Source: DAOOVD01 sp035369845
GTDB lineage: Bacteria; Bacillota; Desulfotomaculia; Desulfotomaculales; Pelotomaculaceae
Reading direction: 5' to 3'
DNA: 64,000 nucleotides
NCBI GenBank assembly: GCA_035369845.1
Contig: DAOOVD010000006.1
Location: forward strand, 4,016 to 68,015
Below, one piece after another: positions 32,505-40,736 of the stretch. The notes under the pieces are model-generated. The model ran no database searches. It was not told the DNA's origin and worked only from the letters and a program-made list of their open reading frames with translations. How positions within the stretch are numbered: position 1 is the stretch's first letter; each line of letters begins with the position of its first letter. The translations under genes were made by a program, and so were the position numbers.

Positions 32505-32622
32505 GACAAAGGTCCTCCCGTTCTTTCTTATTTCGCTATATCATATGTAAGGCTGCCGGAGATGGTCACTGTTTCCTCCAGATGCATTTTTTTCACTGTG
32601 CGGGATACCGGGAAAAAACTGC

Positions 32623-32652
32623 TTGACACTTTTTCCGCAAATTTTGTATACT
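32623..32652 (+). promoter_or_regulatory. sigma-A promoter of the ilv-leu operon
   Basis: TTGACA (32623-32628) and TATACT (32647-32652) are 18 bases apart, with TG directly before the -10 box. Transcription would start near 32659 and enter the T-box leader. Confidence 0.8.
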
Positions 32653-32664
32653 GGATAATAAGTT

Positions 32665-32960
32665 ATATTCGGAAAAGGCCGTGAAGGGGACTAAAGGCCG
32701 AGTCGAGGGCTGCAGAGAGCCGGGTCAGCTGAAAACCGGCGCCTGTTCACCCGGCTGTACATCACCCCGGAGCCGCCGGCTGAAAGATTTTCGAGTAGGC
32801 TGTGCCGGGCCAGGCGCCCGTTACAACGCAGTGCCCGGAAAGGCACACTGAGGGGCTTTCGCTTGCATACGAGCGAGGCTAGCAGGGTGGTACCGCGCAA
32901 GGTTTCGACCTCTCGTCCCTGGCAGTTAAAAGTGGCTGCTGGCGGGAGGTTGTTTTATTT
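32665..32960 (+). ncRNA. T-box leader, isoleucine-specific
   Basis: The leader holds the AG-box AGAGAGCCGGG, the CCCGGAGCC and CTGAAAG stem I segments, AGTAGGC with CCCGTTAC, and the T-box AGGGTGGTACCGCG at 32884-32897. A G/C-rich stem with TTGTTTTATTT follows (about 32908-32960), the terminator that competes with the antiterminator. By alignment with the conserved order NNN-ACC-CCGGAGC, the specifier codon is ATC at 32761-32763, which pairs with tRNA-Ile GAU. Uncharged tRNA-Ile would therefore allow transcription of the ilv-leu genes. The T-box is certain; the specifier is read by pattern, not by folding. Confidence 0.92.
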
Positions 32961-33114
32961 CTAAAAAATGAAGCCAGTATTCGGCAGAAAAACCGGGAAC
33001 GGCCGAAAAACTCCGAAAAAGCTTTATTTTACAGTTTTTTAAAAACCAAAACAGGAATTACCGGTTTTTTGTTGTATTATTTTGAAAAATCGAATTTTTT
33101 GGGAGAGTGGGTTT

Positions 33115-34011
33115 ATGATCATCTATCTGAACGGTGAATATGTGCCAAAAGAAAAGGCGGTTGTGTCGGTTTTCGACCACGGTCTTTTATACGGCGACGG
33201 TGTTTTTGAAGGCATCCGCGCCTATCACGGAAGGGTTTTCAAACTTGGTGAGCATATTGACCGCCTGTACGACGGGGCCAGGGCCATTGCCCTGGAGATA
33301 CCCGTTTCGAAGGAAGAGATGCAGGAAATCGTGCTGGAAACGCTGCGGCGCAACAACCTGCGCGACGCCTATATCCGCCTGGTTGTCACCAGGGGCCCCG
33401 GCGATCTCGGCCTGGATCCGAAGAAGTGCCCCAAGCCTTTTGTCTTCTGCATTACGGCTTCCATTGTGCTCTATCCGGATGAAATGTACGAGAAAGGGCT
33501 GGAGGTGATTACCGTCTCGACGAGGCGCAACATACCTGTCGCCTGCAATCCCCGGGTCAAGTCCCTGAACTATTTGAACAACATATATGCGAAGATCGAG
33601 GCAAACCGGGCCGGTGTTCTCGAGGCGCTCATGCTGAACGCCGACGGTTACGTGGCCGAGGCCACCGGAGACAACGTTTTTATTGTGAAGAAAGGCGTTC
33701 TTATAACTCCGCCTCCCTTTGTCGGGATACTCGAGGGAATTACCCGCAACGCGGTAATGGACCTTGCCCGTGAGAGGGGGATTCCCGTTGAGGAAAAACT
33801 GTTTACCCTTTTCGACGTTTATACCGCTGACGAAGTGTTTCTCACCGGCACCGCCGCCGAGGTTATTCCCACCGTCAAGGTAGACGGCCGGGTTATCGCC
33901 GACGGACGTCCCGGCGTAATTACCAGGCAGTTGAGGGATGCTTTCCATGAGCTTACCAAGGCGGACGGCCCCCTTATTTATCCCCGGGAGGCTGTCTGCT
34001 CCGCGAAATAG
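33115..34011 (+). CDS. ilvE: branched-chain amino acid aminotransferase
   Basis: This 298-aa class IV PLP aminotransferase makes Val, Leu and Ile from their 2-oxoacids. It has YLNGEYVP at the start, FDHGLLYGDGVFEGIRAY, the PLP Lys in VKSLNYLNNIYAK, and EATGDNVFIVKKG. ATG 33115 follows GGGAGAGTGG; a longer frame from 33082 lacks a site. It is the first gene after the T-box. A hairpin plus T run follows at 34043, so part of the transcripts may stop after ilvE. Confidence 0.96.
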   Translation: MIIYLNGEYVPKEKAVVSVFDHGLLYGDGVFEGIRAYHGRVFKLGEHIDRLYDGARAIALEIPVSKEEMQEIVLETLRRNNLRDAYIRLVVTRGPGDLGLDPKKCPKPFVFCITASIVLYPDEMYEKGLEVITVSTRRNIPVACNPRVKSLNYLNNIYAKIEANRAGVLEALMLNADGYVAEATGDNVFIVKKGVLITPPPFVGILEGITRNAVMDLARERGIPVEEKLFTLFDVYTADEVFLTGTAAEVIPTVKVDGRVIADGRPGVITRQLRDAFHELTKADGPLIYPREAVCSAK

Positions 34012-34042
34012 AATATTCTTTAAATTCATACGGGCGAAATCA

Positions 34043-34066
34043 GGCCGGCCGTGTCCGGCCTTTTCT
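34043..34066 (+). terminator. internal terminator between ilvE and ilvD
   Basis: GGCCGG (34043-34048), a 6-base loop and CCGGCC (34055-34060) are followed by TTTTCT. The stem is short but GC-only. It could lower expression of ilvD onward relative to ilvE, or mark a second unit. Confidence 0.6.
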
Positions 34067-34127
34067 CATACCTGATCCCCGACGTCCGGTTCCGTATAAC
34101 CACCATATAAAAAAGGAGGAATAAAAC

Positions 34128-35795
34128 GTGCGCAGCGATGTAATGAAAAAAGGCGTGGAAAAAGCTCCCCACCGGTCCCTTTTTAAGGCGCTCGGTTACA
34201 TCGACCGGGAAATGGAGCAGCCTTTGATCGGAGTGGTGAACTCTTTTAACGAAATAGTACCCGGCCATATTCACTTAAATGATATAACGGAGGCGGTCAA
34301 AGCCGGAGTGCGCACCGGCGGGGGCACTCCGGTCGAATTTCCGTCCATCGGCGTATGCGACGGCATTGCCATGAACCACGCCGGCATGAAATACTCCCTG
34401 GCCAGCCGGGAACTGATTGCCGACAGCATCGAGGTGATGGCGGAGGCCCACCCGTTCGACGGGCTGGTGCTGGTTACGAGCTGCGACAAGGTGGTGCCCG
34501 GGATGCTGATGGCGGCCGCCAGGCTGGACATTCCGGCCATAGTCGTCAGCGGCGGCCCGATGCTGGCCGGAAGGTATAAAGGAAAGGACGTGTCGATAAG
34601 CAACCTTTTTGAAGCGGTCGGCAGGGTGTACGCGGGTACCATGACCGAGGAGGAGCTGCACGAGCTCGAGGAGGCGGCGTGTCCCGGCTGCGGCTCTTGC
34701 GCCGGAATGTTTACCGCCAACTCGATGAACTGCCTGACCGAGGCTATCGGTATGGCCCTCCCGGGCAACGGGACGATACCGGCGGTTACCGCCGCCCGGC
34801 GCCGCCTGGCCAAAATGACCGGAATCAAAATCGTGGAACTGGTGCGGAAAGGCATCCGCCCGTCGCACATTATGACCGAGACGGCCTTTAAAAACGGACT
34901 TGCCGTCGACATGGCCCTGGGCTGCTCGACCAATACCGTCCTCCACCTGCCGGCCATTGCCTCGGAGGCGGGAGTGGAGATAAACCTTGACGACATCAAC
35001 TTCATCAGCGAGCGGACGCCCAACCTCTGCAAGCTCAGTCCCATGGGGCCGGTTTTCCTGCAGGACCTGGACGAAGCCGGGGGAATTCAGGCGGTGATGG
35101 CGGAACTGGCCAAAAAGCGCCTGATCGATCCGGACGCCCTTACCGTCAGCGGCACCGTCGCCGAGAATATTCGCGGCAAAGAGGTGCTGCGCAGGGATGT
35201 TGTCCGCAGCGTTGAAGACCCGTACAGTGCGACCGGCGGCATCGCGATCCTGCGGGGCAACCTGGCTCCGGACGGGGCGGTTGTGAAGAAAGCGGCCGTA
35301 GCCGCCGAAATGCTGAGGCACAAAGGGCCGGCCCGCGTTTTTGAATCCGAGGAAGAAGCCGTTCAGGCCATTGCCGCCCGTAAGATCAACAAGGGCGACG
35401 TAATCGTCATCCGTTACGAGGGGCCCAAGGGCGGTCCGGGGATGAGGGAAATGCTCACCCCCACCTCCGCCGTGGTGGGCATGGGGCTGGATAAAGACGT
35501 GGCCCTGCTGACGGACGGGCGGTTTTCGGGAGCGACCCGGGGCGCGTCCATCGGCCATATTTCCCCCGAAGCGGCCGAGGGCGGCCCCATAGCGGTGCTG
35601 AGAGACGGAGACATTATCGAGATTGACATGCTGAACAATTCCTTGAGCGTTGCGCTCAGCAGCGCGGAAATAAACGCCCGGCTGAAAGACTGGACGCCTC
35701 CCGAACCGAAGGTAAAGAAAGGATATCTTGCCCGCTATGCCCGCAGCGTGACATCGGCGAGCACGGGTGCGATAATCAGGAAGGAAGAAAAATAA
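34128..35795 (+). CDS. ilvD: dihydroxy-acid dehydratase
   Basis: This 555-aa Fe-S dehydratase converts dihydroxy-isovalerate and dihydroxy-methylvalerate to the 2-oxoacids. Cluster ligands lie in TSCDKVVPGM and CPGCGSCAGMFTANSMNC; the C-terminal part has GPKGGPGMREML and DGRFSGATRG. GTG 34128 follows AAAAAAGGAGGA. The stop is one base before the ilvB start. Confidence 0.97.
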   Translation: MRSDVMKKGVEKAPHRSLFKALGYIDREMEQPLIGVVNSFNEIVPGHIHLNDITEAVKAGVRTGGGTPVEFPSIGVCDGIAMNHAGMKYSLASRELIADSIEVMAEAHPFDGLVLVTSCDKVVPGMLMAAARLDIPAIVVSGGPMLAGRYKGKDVSISNLFEAVGRVYAGTMTEEELHELEEAACPGCGSCAGMFTANSMNCLTEAIGMALPGNGTIPAVTAARRRLAKMTGIKIVELVRKGIRPSHIMTETAFKNGLAVDMALGCSTNTVLHLPAIASEAGVEINLDDINFISERTPNLCKLSPMGPVFLQDLDEAGGIQAVMAELAKKRLIDPDALTVSGTVAENIRGKEVLRRDVVRSVEDPYSATGGIAILRGNLAPDGAVVKKAAVAAEMLRHKGPARVFESEEEAVQAIAARKINKGDVIVIRYEGPKGGPGMREMLTPTSAVVGMGLDKDVALLTDGRFSGATRGASIGHISPEAAEGGPIAVLRDGDIIEIDMLNNSLSVALSSAEINARLKDWTPPEPKVKKGYLARYARSVTSASTGAIIRKEEK

Positions 35796-35796
35796 A

Positions 35797-37464
35797 ATGG
35801 CCAAAAAGGAATTGTCCGGGGCGCAGATCCTGGTTAAAAGCCTGGAGGCCGAAGGGGTCGATACCATATTCGGCTACCCCGGGGGGCAGGCTTTGCCGAT
35901 ATATGACGCCCTGTACGACGCCGACATCAGGCACATACTGACCAGACACGAGCAGGGGGCGGCCCACGCCGCGGACGGTTACGCCCGCGCCACCGGGAAG
36001 CCGGGGGTGTGCCTGGCCACTTCCGGTCCGGGCGCCACCAACCTTGTCACCGGTATCGCCAACGCCTACATGGATTCCGTGCCCGTGGTGGCCGTCACCG
36101 GCCAGGTCCCGCGGCGCCTCCTGGGGAGGGACTCCTTTCAGGAGGCGGACATCGTGGGCATTACCATGCCCATTACAAAACACAGCTATCACGTGGAGGA
36201 TGTCTCCGAACTGGCGCAGGTGGTTAAAGAAGCCTTTCATATCGCCACAACCGGCAGGCCGGGACCGGTGCTGATCGACCTGCCCTCGGATATTTCCCTG
36301 TCAAAGATCGAGTACCGGGAGCCGGAGGAGATCTGCCTGCCGGGCTACCGGCCGCCGGCGGACGCCGATCCGGAGCAGGTAATCCGGGCCGCCGGAGCCA
36401 TTGCCGGGGCGGAGCGGCCGGTCATTTACGCCGGCGGGGGCGTGGTCATTTCCGGCGCCCATGAAGAACTGCTCCGCTTCGCGGAACTGCTGGCGGCGCC
36501 CGTCTGCACCACTTTGATGGGCCTGGGCAGCTTCCCCGGGAATCACCCGCTGTCCCTCGGCATGCTCGGAATGCACGGAACCAAGTACGCAAACTACGCC
36601 GTAACCGAGTGCGACCTCCTCATCGCCGTCGGCGCCCGCTTTGACGACCGCGTTACCGGAAAACCGGAGACGTTTGCGCCGGAGGCCAAGATCATTCACA
36701 TAGACATAGATCCGGCGGAAGTAGGGAAAAATGTTCGGGTAGACATTCCCGTTGTGGGCGACGTGAAGAGAGTCCTGAACCAGCTTCTGGCGGTCCTCCA
36801 GCCCCGTCTGGGGGAAGCCTGGAAGAAGAAAATCGAGCACTGGAAAAAAGAGTATCCTCTGACGTACTGCGAAAAGGGGGAGTTGAAACCCCAGGAAATC
36901 ATAAGGGAAATTTACAACCTCACCGGGGGCGACGCCCGGATTACCACCGAGGTCGGCCAGCACCAGATGTGGACCGCTCAGTATTACACCTTTACCAGGC
37001 CGCGCTCGTTTATCTCCTCCGGCGGGCTGGGGGCCATGGGTTTCGGCATGCCGGCGGCAATCGGCGTCCAGGTGGGCTGTCCGGAAGAAGTGGTCTTCGA
37101 CGTAGCGGGCGACGGAAGCATCCAGATGAATATCCAGGAGCTTTGTACGGCGGTGAACTACGAGCTTCCGATCAACGTGGCCATTATAGACAACGGCTAC
37201 CTGGGCATGGTCAGGCAGTGGCAGGAGTTGTTCTACAACCGCAGGTACTCCCAGAGCGAGTTGAGAAACCCGGACTTCGTCAAGCTGGCCGAGGCCTACG
37301 GCGCCGAAGGCATCAGGGTGACGAAGCGGGCCGGGGTGGCTCCTGCGCTGGAACAGGCGATCCGTTCCAGCAAGCCGGTGATGATCGATTTTATCGTGGA
37401 CAGGGAGGAAAACGTTCTTCCCATGGTCCCGCCCGGCGGCTCGCTGAGCAAGATGATCGGATAA
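35797..37464 (+). CDS. ilvB: acetolactate synthase large subunit, copy 1
   Basis: This 555-aa TPP enzyme forms acetolactate from two pyruvates or acetohydroxybutyrate from pyruvate and 2-oxobutyrate. It has the catalytic Glu in RHEQGAAHAADGYA, GPGATNLVTG, the TPP motif GDGSIQMN and the Trp of MVRQWQE (codon 37219-37221) that favours 2-oxobutyrate in characterised enzymes. It directly precedes its regulatory subunit ilvN. This is the canonical catalytic copy. Confidence 0.97.
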   Translation: MAKKELSGAQILVKSLEAEGVDTIFGYPGGQALPIYDALYDADIRHILTRHEQGAAHAADGYARATGKPGVCLATSGPGATNLVTGIANAYMDSVPVVAVTGQVPRRLLGRDSFQEADIVGITMPITKHSYHVEDVSELAQVVKEAFHIATTGRPGPVLIDLPSDISLSKIEYREPEEICLPGYRPPADADPEQVIRAAGAIAGAERPVIYAGGGVVISGAHEELLRFAELLAAPVCTTLMGLGSFPGNHPLSLGMLGMHGTKYANYAVTECDLLIAVGARFDDRVTGKPETFAPEAKIIHIDIDPAEVGKNVRVDIPVVGDVKRVLNQLLAVLQPRLGEAWKKKIEHWKKEYPLTYCEKGELKPQEIIREIYNLTGGDARITTEVGQHQMWTAQYYTFTRPRSFISSGGLGAMGFGMPAAIGVQVGCPEEVVFDVAGDGSIQMNIQELCTAVNYELPINVAIIDNGYLGMVRQWQELFYNRRYSQSELRNPDFVKLAEAYGAEGIRVTKRAGVAPALEQAIRSSKPVMIDFIVDREENVLPMVPPGGSLSKMIG

Positions 37465-37480
37465 GAATGGAGGTGCTTTT

Positions 37481-38008
37481 ATGACACACACACTTTCAGT
37501 GCTGGTGCACAACACCCCGGGAGTGCTGGCGCGGATAGCCGGCCTTTTCAGCAGGCGGGGTTTCAACATCGACAGCCTCGCCGTGGGAAGGACGCACGAC
37601 CCCACGGTTTCGAGAATGACCATCGTGGTGGAGGGTGACGACCAGATCCTGGAGCAGGTCACCAAGCAGCTTCATAAGCTAATCGACGTCATTAAGATCA
37701 GCGACATAACCAAGGACGTCTATGTCGACCGGGAACTGGTGATGATCAAGGTCCACGCCGAAGCTGCGGCGAGAGCCGAAATCATGCAACTGGTGGATAT
37801 TTTCCGCGCCCGGATAGTGGACGTGGGACGCAAGAGTTTGACGATAGAGGTGACGGGAAACGAGGGCAAGATCAACGCCTTTGAGGACTGTCTGCGGCCC
37901 TTCGGTATCAAGGAACTGGTCAGAACGGGCAAGATCGCCATGCTGCGGGGCCTCAGATCCAGTTCTGTGGATAAAGAAAACAGCCATAAAGAGGAGGATG
38001 TTGACTAA
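37481..38008 (+). CDS. ilvN: acetolactate synthase small regulatory subunit
   Basis: This 175-aa protein has the N-terminal ACT domain (LSVLVHNTPGVLARIAGLFSR, GFNIDSLAVG) and a C-terminal small-subunit domain. It confers valine feedback control and stimulates the large subunit. It ends in TAATG, sharing one base with ilvC. A single ilvN serves two large-subunit genes in this operon. Confidence 0.96.
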   Translation: MTHTLSVLVHNTPGVLARIAGLFSRRGFNIDSLAVGRTHDPTVSRMTIVVEGDDQILEQVTKQLHKLIDVIKISDITKDVYVDRELVMIKVHAEAAARAEIMQLVDIFRARIVDVGRKSLTIEVTGNEGKINAFEDCLRPFGIKELVRTGKIAMLRGLRSSSVDKENSHKEEDVD

Positions 38009-39000
38009 TGGCAAAAGTTTACTACGACCAGGATGCAGATCTGAATTTGCTTAAAGGCAAGAAAATCGCAATCATCGGGTACGGCAGCCAGGGGCACGCC
38101 CAGGCGCAAAACCTCCGGGACAGCGGGCTCGAAGTGGTCGTCGGCCTGCGCAAGGACCTGCCGGACTGGCAGAAGGCCGAGGCCGACGGGCTGAAAGTGA
38201 CGACCGTGCCTGAAGCGGCGGAAGCCGGAGACGTCATTCAGATCCTGGTGCCCGACGAAATCCAGGCCGCTCTGTATAGGGAGGAAATCGAGCCGTATCT
38301 CAAAGCGGGCAACGCCCTGATGTTTTCCCACGGCTTCAACATTCACTTCGGTCAGATCGTGCCGCCGGAAAACGTCGACGTGTTCATGGTGGCGCCCAAA
38401 GGGCCCGGCCACCTGGTGCGCAGGATGTACGTGGAGGGCAAGGGGGTTCCCTGCCTGGTCGCAGTTTACCAGGACTATACCGGGCAGGCGAAGCAGGTGG
38501 GTCTTGCCTACGCCAAGGGCATCGGCGGGACCAGGGCCGGCGTGTTTGAGACGACCTTCAAGGAGGAAACCGAAACCGACCTTTTCGGCGAGCAGGCCGT
38601 TCTGTGCGGCGGCGTGACCGAGCTGATCAAGGCGGGCTTCGACACCCTGGTGGAAGCCGGCTACGCGCCCGAAATCGCCTATTTCGAGTGCCTCCACGAA
38701 ATGAAGCTGATCATCGATCTGGTCGTCGAGGGCGGACTGAGCCTGATGCGCCACTCGATCAGCAACACCGCCGAATACGGCGATTACATGAGCGGCAAAC
38801 GGATCATTACCGAGGAAACCCGCAAAGAGATGAAAAAAATCCTTGAGGAGGTTCAGAACGGCGAGTTCGCCAAGAGGTGGATTCTGGAGAACCAGGCCGG
38901 CCGCCCGGTGTACAACGCGATTGCCAGGCGGGAGAAGGAGCACCTGATAGAAAAAGTGGGGGCCGAGCTGCGCGCCATGATGCCGTGGCTCAAAAAATAA
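38008..39000 (+). CDS. ilvC: ketol-acid reductoisomerase, class I
   Basis: This 330-aa NADPH enzyme has GYGSQGHAQAQNLRDSG near residue 25, VAPKGPGH, the metal-site ETDLFGEQAVLCGG, and EISNTAEYG-like SISNTAEYGDY. It isomerises and reduces acetolactate and acetohydroxybutyrate. The start overlaps the ilvN stop. The length is that of the short bacterial class. Confidence 0.97.
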   Translation: MAKVYYDQDADLNLLKGKKIAIIGYGSQGHAQAQNLRDSGLEVVVGLRKDLPDWQKAEADGLKVTTVPEAAEAGDVIQILVPDEIQAALYREEIEPYLKAGNALMFSHGFNIHFGQIVPPENVDVFMVAPKGPGHLVRRMYVEGKGVPCLVAVYQDYTGQAKQVGLAYAKGIGGTRAGVFETTFKEETETDLFGEQAVLCGGVTELIKAGFDTLVEAGYAPEIAYFECLHEMKLIIDLVVEGGLSLMRHSISNTAEYGDYMSGKRIITEETRKEMKKILEEVQNGEFAKRWILENQAGRPVYNAIARREKEHLIEKVGAELRAMMPWLKK

Positions 39001-39049
39001 AAGTGGGGAATGAGATTTAAGACTCACTATCAAAATCGGGGTGAATGTT

Positions 39050-40711
39050 TTGGAAATCACTGTAGCGGAAGCTCTCATCCGCTGCCTTGAACAGGAGAAC
39101 GTGGAACTGATTTTCGGTTACCCTGGCGGGACCATTCTTCCCGTGTACGACGCTTTACACAACACTTCCATCAAACATATCCTGGTCAGGCACGAGCAGG
39201 GTGCCGCTCATATGGCCGACGGCTATGCCAGGGTCACGGGAAAGGTGGGGGTCTGCATGGCCACGTCCGGGCCGGGCGCCACCAACCTTGTCACCGGTAT
39301 TGCCAACGCCTACATGGATTCGGTGCCCATGGTGATTATAACAGGCCAGGTGCCGACCAGCCAGGTGGGTACCGACGCCTTCCAGGAAGTCGATATAACC
39401 GGGATCACCATACCGATCACCAAACACAACTTTCTGGTAAAGGACCCGAAACAACTGCCCGCGATAGTCAAAAAGGCGTTTCACATAGCGTCCACCGGGC
39501 GCCCCGGCCCGGTGCTGATCGATTTGCCCAAGGACATCGCCCAGGCCAGGATAAAGTTCAAATATCCGAAAACCGTTGAACTGCGCGGCTACAAACCCAC
39601 CTATAAAGGGCATTCCTCCATGGTGAACCAGGCGGCGAAGATCATCATGGAGTCCGAGCGGCCGGTTATTTACGCCGGCGGCGGCGTGCGCATTTCCAAC
39701 GCGGCTGGTGAACTGCGGGAACTGGCGGAAACCATATCGGCGCCGGTGACGCACACCCTGATGGGTTTGGGCTGTTTTCCGGGGGATCATCCCCTGTTCC
39801 TCGGTATGCTCGGAATGCACGGAACGCAATACGCAAACCTCGCCGTCACCGAGTGCGACCTTCTCATTGCCGTGGGCGCCCGGTTTGACGACCGGGTGGT
39901 TTCCAGGATCGACGGGTTTGCGCCCGGCGCCAGGATTATTCATATCGATATAGACCCGGCTGAAATCGGGAAGAACGTGCGCGTCAACCTTCCCATCGTG
40001 GGCGATGTCAAGGCGGTTCTCGGCGCCATCCTGCCGCTCCTGCAGAAAAAGAGAAACCGGGAATGGGCGGACAGAATCAAAGAACTGAAGAAGACGCACC
40101 CTCTGAGCTACAGGCAGGAAGGCCCGCTGAAACCGCAGTTCGTCATGGAAAAAATTAACCGGCACAAACCGGACGACGCCATAGTAGTTACCGACGTGGG
40201 CCAGCACCAGATGTGGGCGGCGCAGTACATCCGCTTCAAGGAGCCGCGCTGCTTCCTCTCTTCGGGCGGCCTGGGGGCGATGGGTTTCTGCCTGCCGGCG
40301 GCCATCGGCGCCCAGATTGGAGCGCCCGATCGCAAAGTCATCATGGTGGTGGGAGACGCCGGCCTGCAGATGACCATGCAGGAACTGGCCACTGCCGCCG
40401 AGCAAAAGCTGCCCTTGAAAATATTCGTGATCAACAACAAGCGGTTGGGGATGGTCCGCCAGCTCCAGGAATTTTATCATAACAAGAGATATGTGGCGGT
40501 GGATCTGGAATTCGACCTCGATTTCGCCGGCTTGGGGAGACTGTACGGGATGGAGGGTTACACGGTTGACAGGCCGGAGCAGTTGGAAGAAATACTCCCT
40601 CAGGCGATTTCATCCGACAAGCCGGTGATGGTGAACTGTATCGTGGATCCCGAGGAGAACGTTCTCCCCATGGTACTGACGGGATCGAGCATTAACGAGG
40701 CGATTAGTTAG
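39050..40711 (+). CDS. acetolactate synthase large subunit paralogue with Trp-to-Leu change
   Basis: This 553-aa protein is a second full AHAS-like subunit, 49 bases after ilvC. The catalytic Glu (RHEQGAAHMADGYA), GPGATNLVTG and QHQMWAAQY are kept. Two key spots differ from copy 1: the TPP motif reads GDAGLQM instead of GDGSIQM, and the conserved Trp in MVRQWQ is Leu (MVRQLQ, codon 40463-40465). In characterised enzymes loss of that Trp weakens 2-oxobutyrate preference and herbicide binding. TTG 39050 is six bases after GGGGTG; a GTG at 39041 is possible. It may be a pyruvate-specific acetolactate synthase. Confidence 0.9.
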   Translation: MEITVAEALIRCLEQENVELIFGYPGGTILPVYDALHNTSIKHILVRHEQGAAHMADGYARVTGKVGVCMATSGPGATNLVTGIANAYMDSVPMVIITGQVPTSQVGTDAFQEVDITGITIPITKHNFLVKDPKQLPAIVKKAFHIASTGRPGPVLIDLPKDIAQARIKFKYPKTVELRGYKPTYKGHSSMVNQAAKIIMESERPVIYAGGGVRISNAAGELRELAETISAPVTHTLMGLGCFPGDHPLFLGMLGMHGTQYANLAVTECDLLIAVGARFDDRVVSRIDGFAPGARIIHIDIDPAEIGKNVRVNLPIVGDVKAVLGAILPLLQKKRNREWADRIKELKKTHPLSYRQEGPLKPQFVMEKINRHKPDDAIVVTDVGQHQMWAAQYIRFKEPRCFLSSGGLGAMGFCLPAAIGAQIGAPDRKVIMVVGDAGLQMTMQELATAAEQKLPLKIFVINNKRLGMVRQLQEFYHNKRYVAVDLEFDLDFAGLGRLYGMEGYTVDRPEQLEEILPQAISSDKPVMVNCIVDPEENVLPMVLTGSSINEAIS

Positions 40712-40736
40712 ACTGTTATTTAAGACTGGAGGAGTT

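Noticed and set aside
33041..33069. AAAAACC/GGTTTTT hairpin upstream of ilvE resembling a second terminator
   Set aside because: AT-rich, 7-bp stem with a long loop; the T-box terminator upstream is the clear one.
34275..35867. 530-codon minus-strand frame opposite ilvD
   Set aside because: Shadow of ilvD caused by GC-rich third positions; composition is His/Arg/Gly-rich without domain structure.
36301..37665. 454-codon minus-strand frame opposite ilvB
   Set aside because: Shadow of ilvB; same bias as above.
39155..40480. 441-codon minus-strand frame opposite the second acetolactate synthase
   Set aside because: Antisense shadow; the plus-strand protein is intact.
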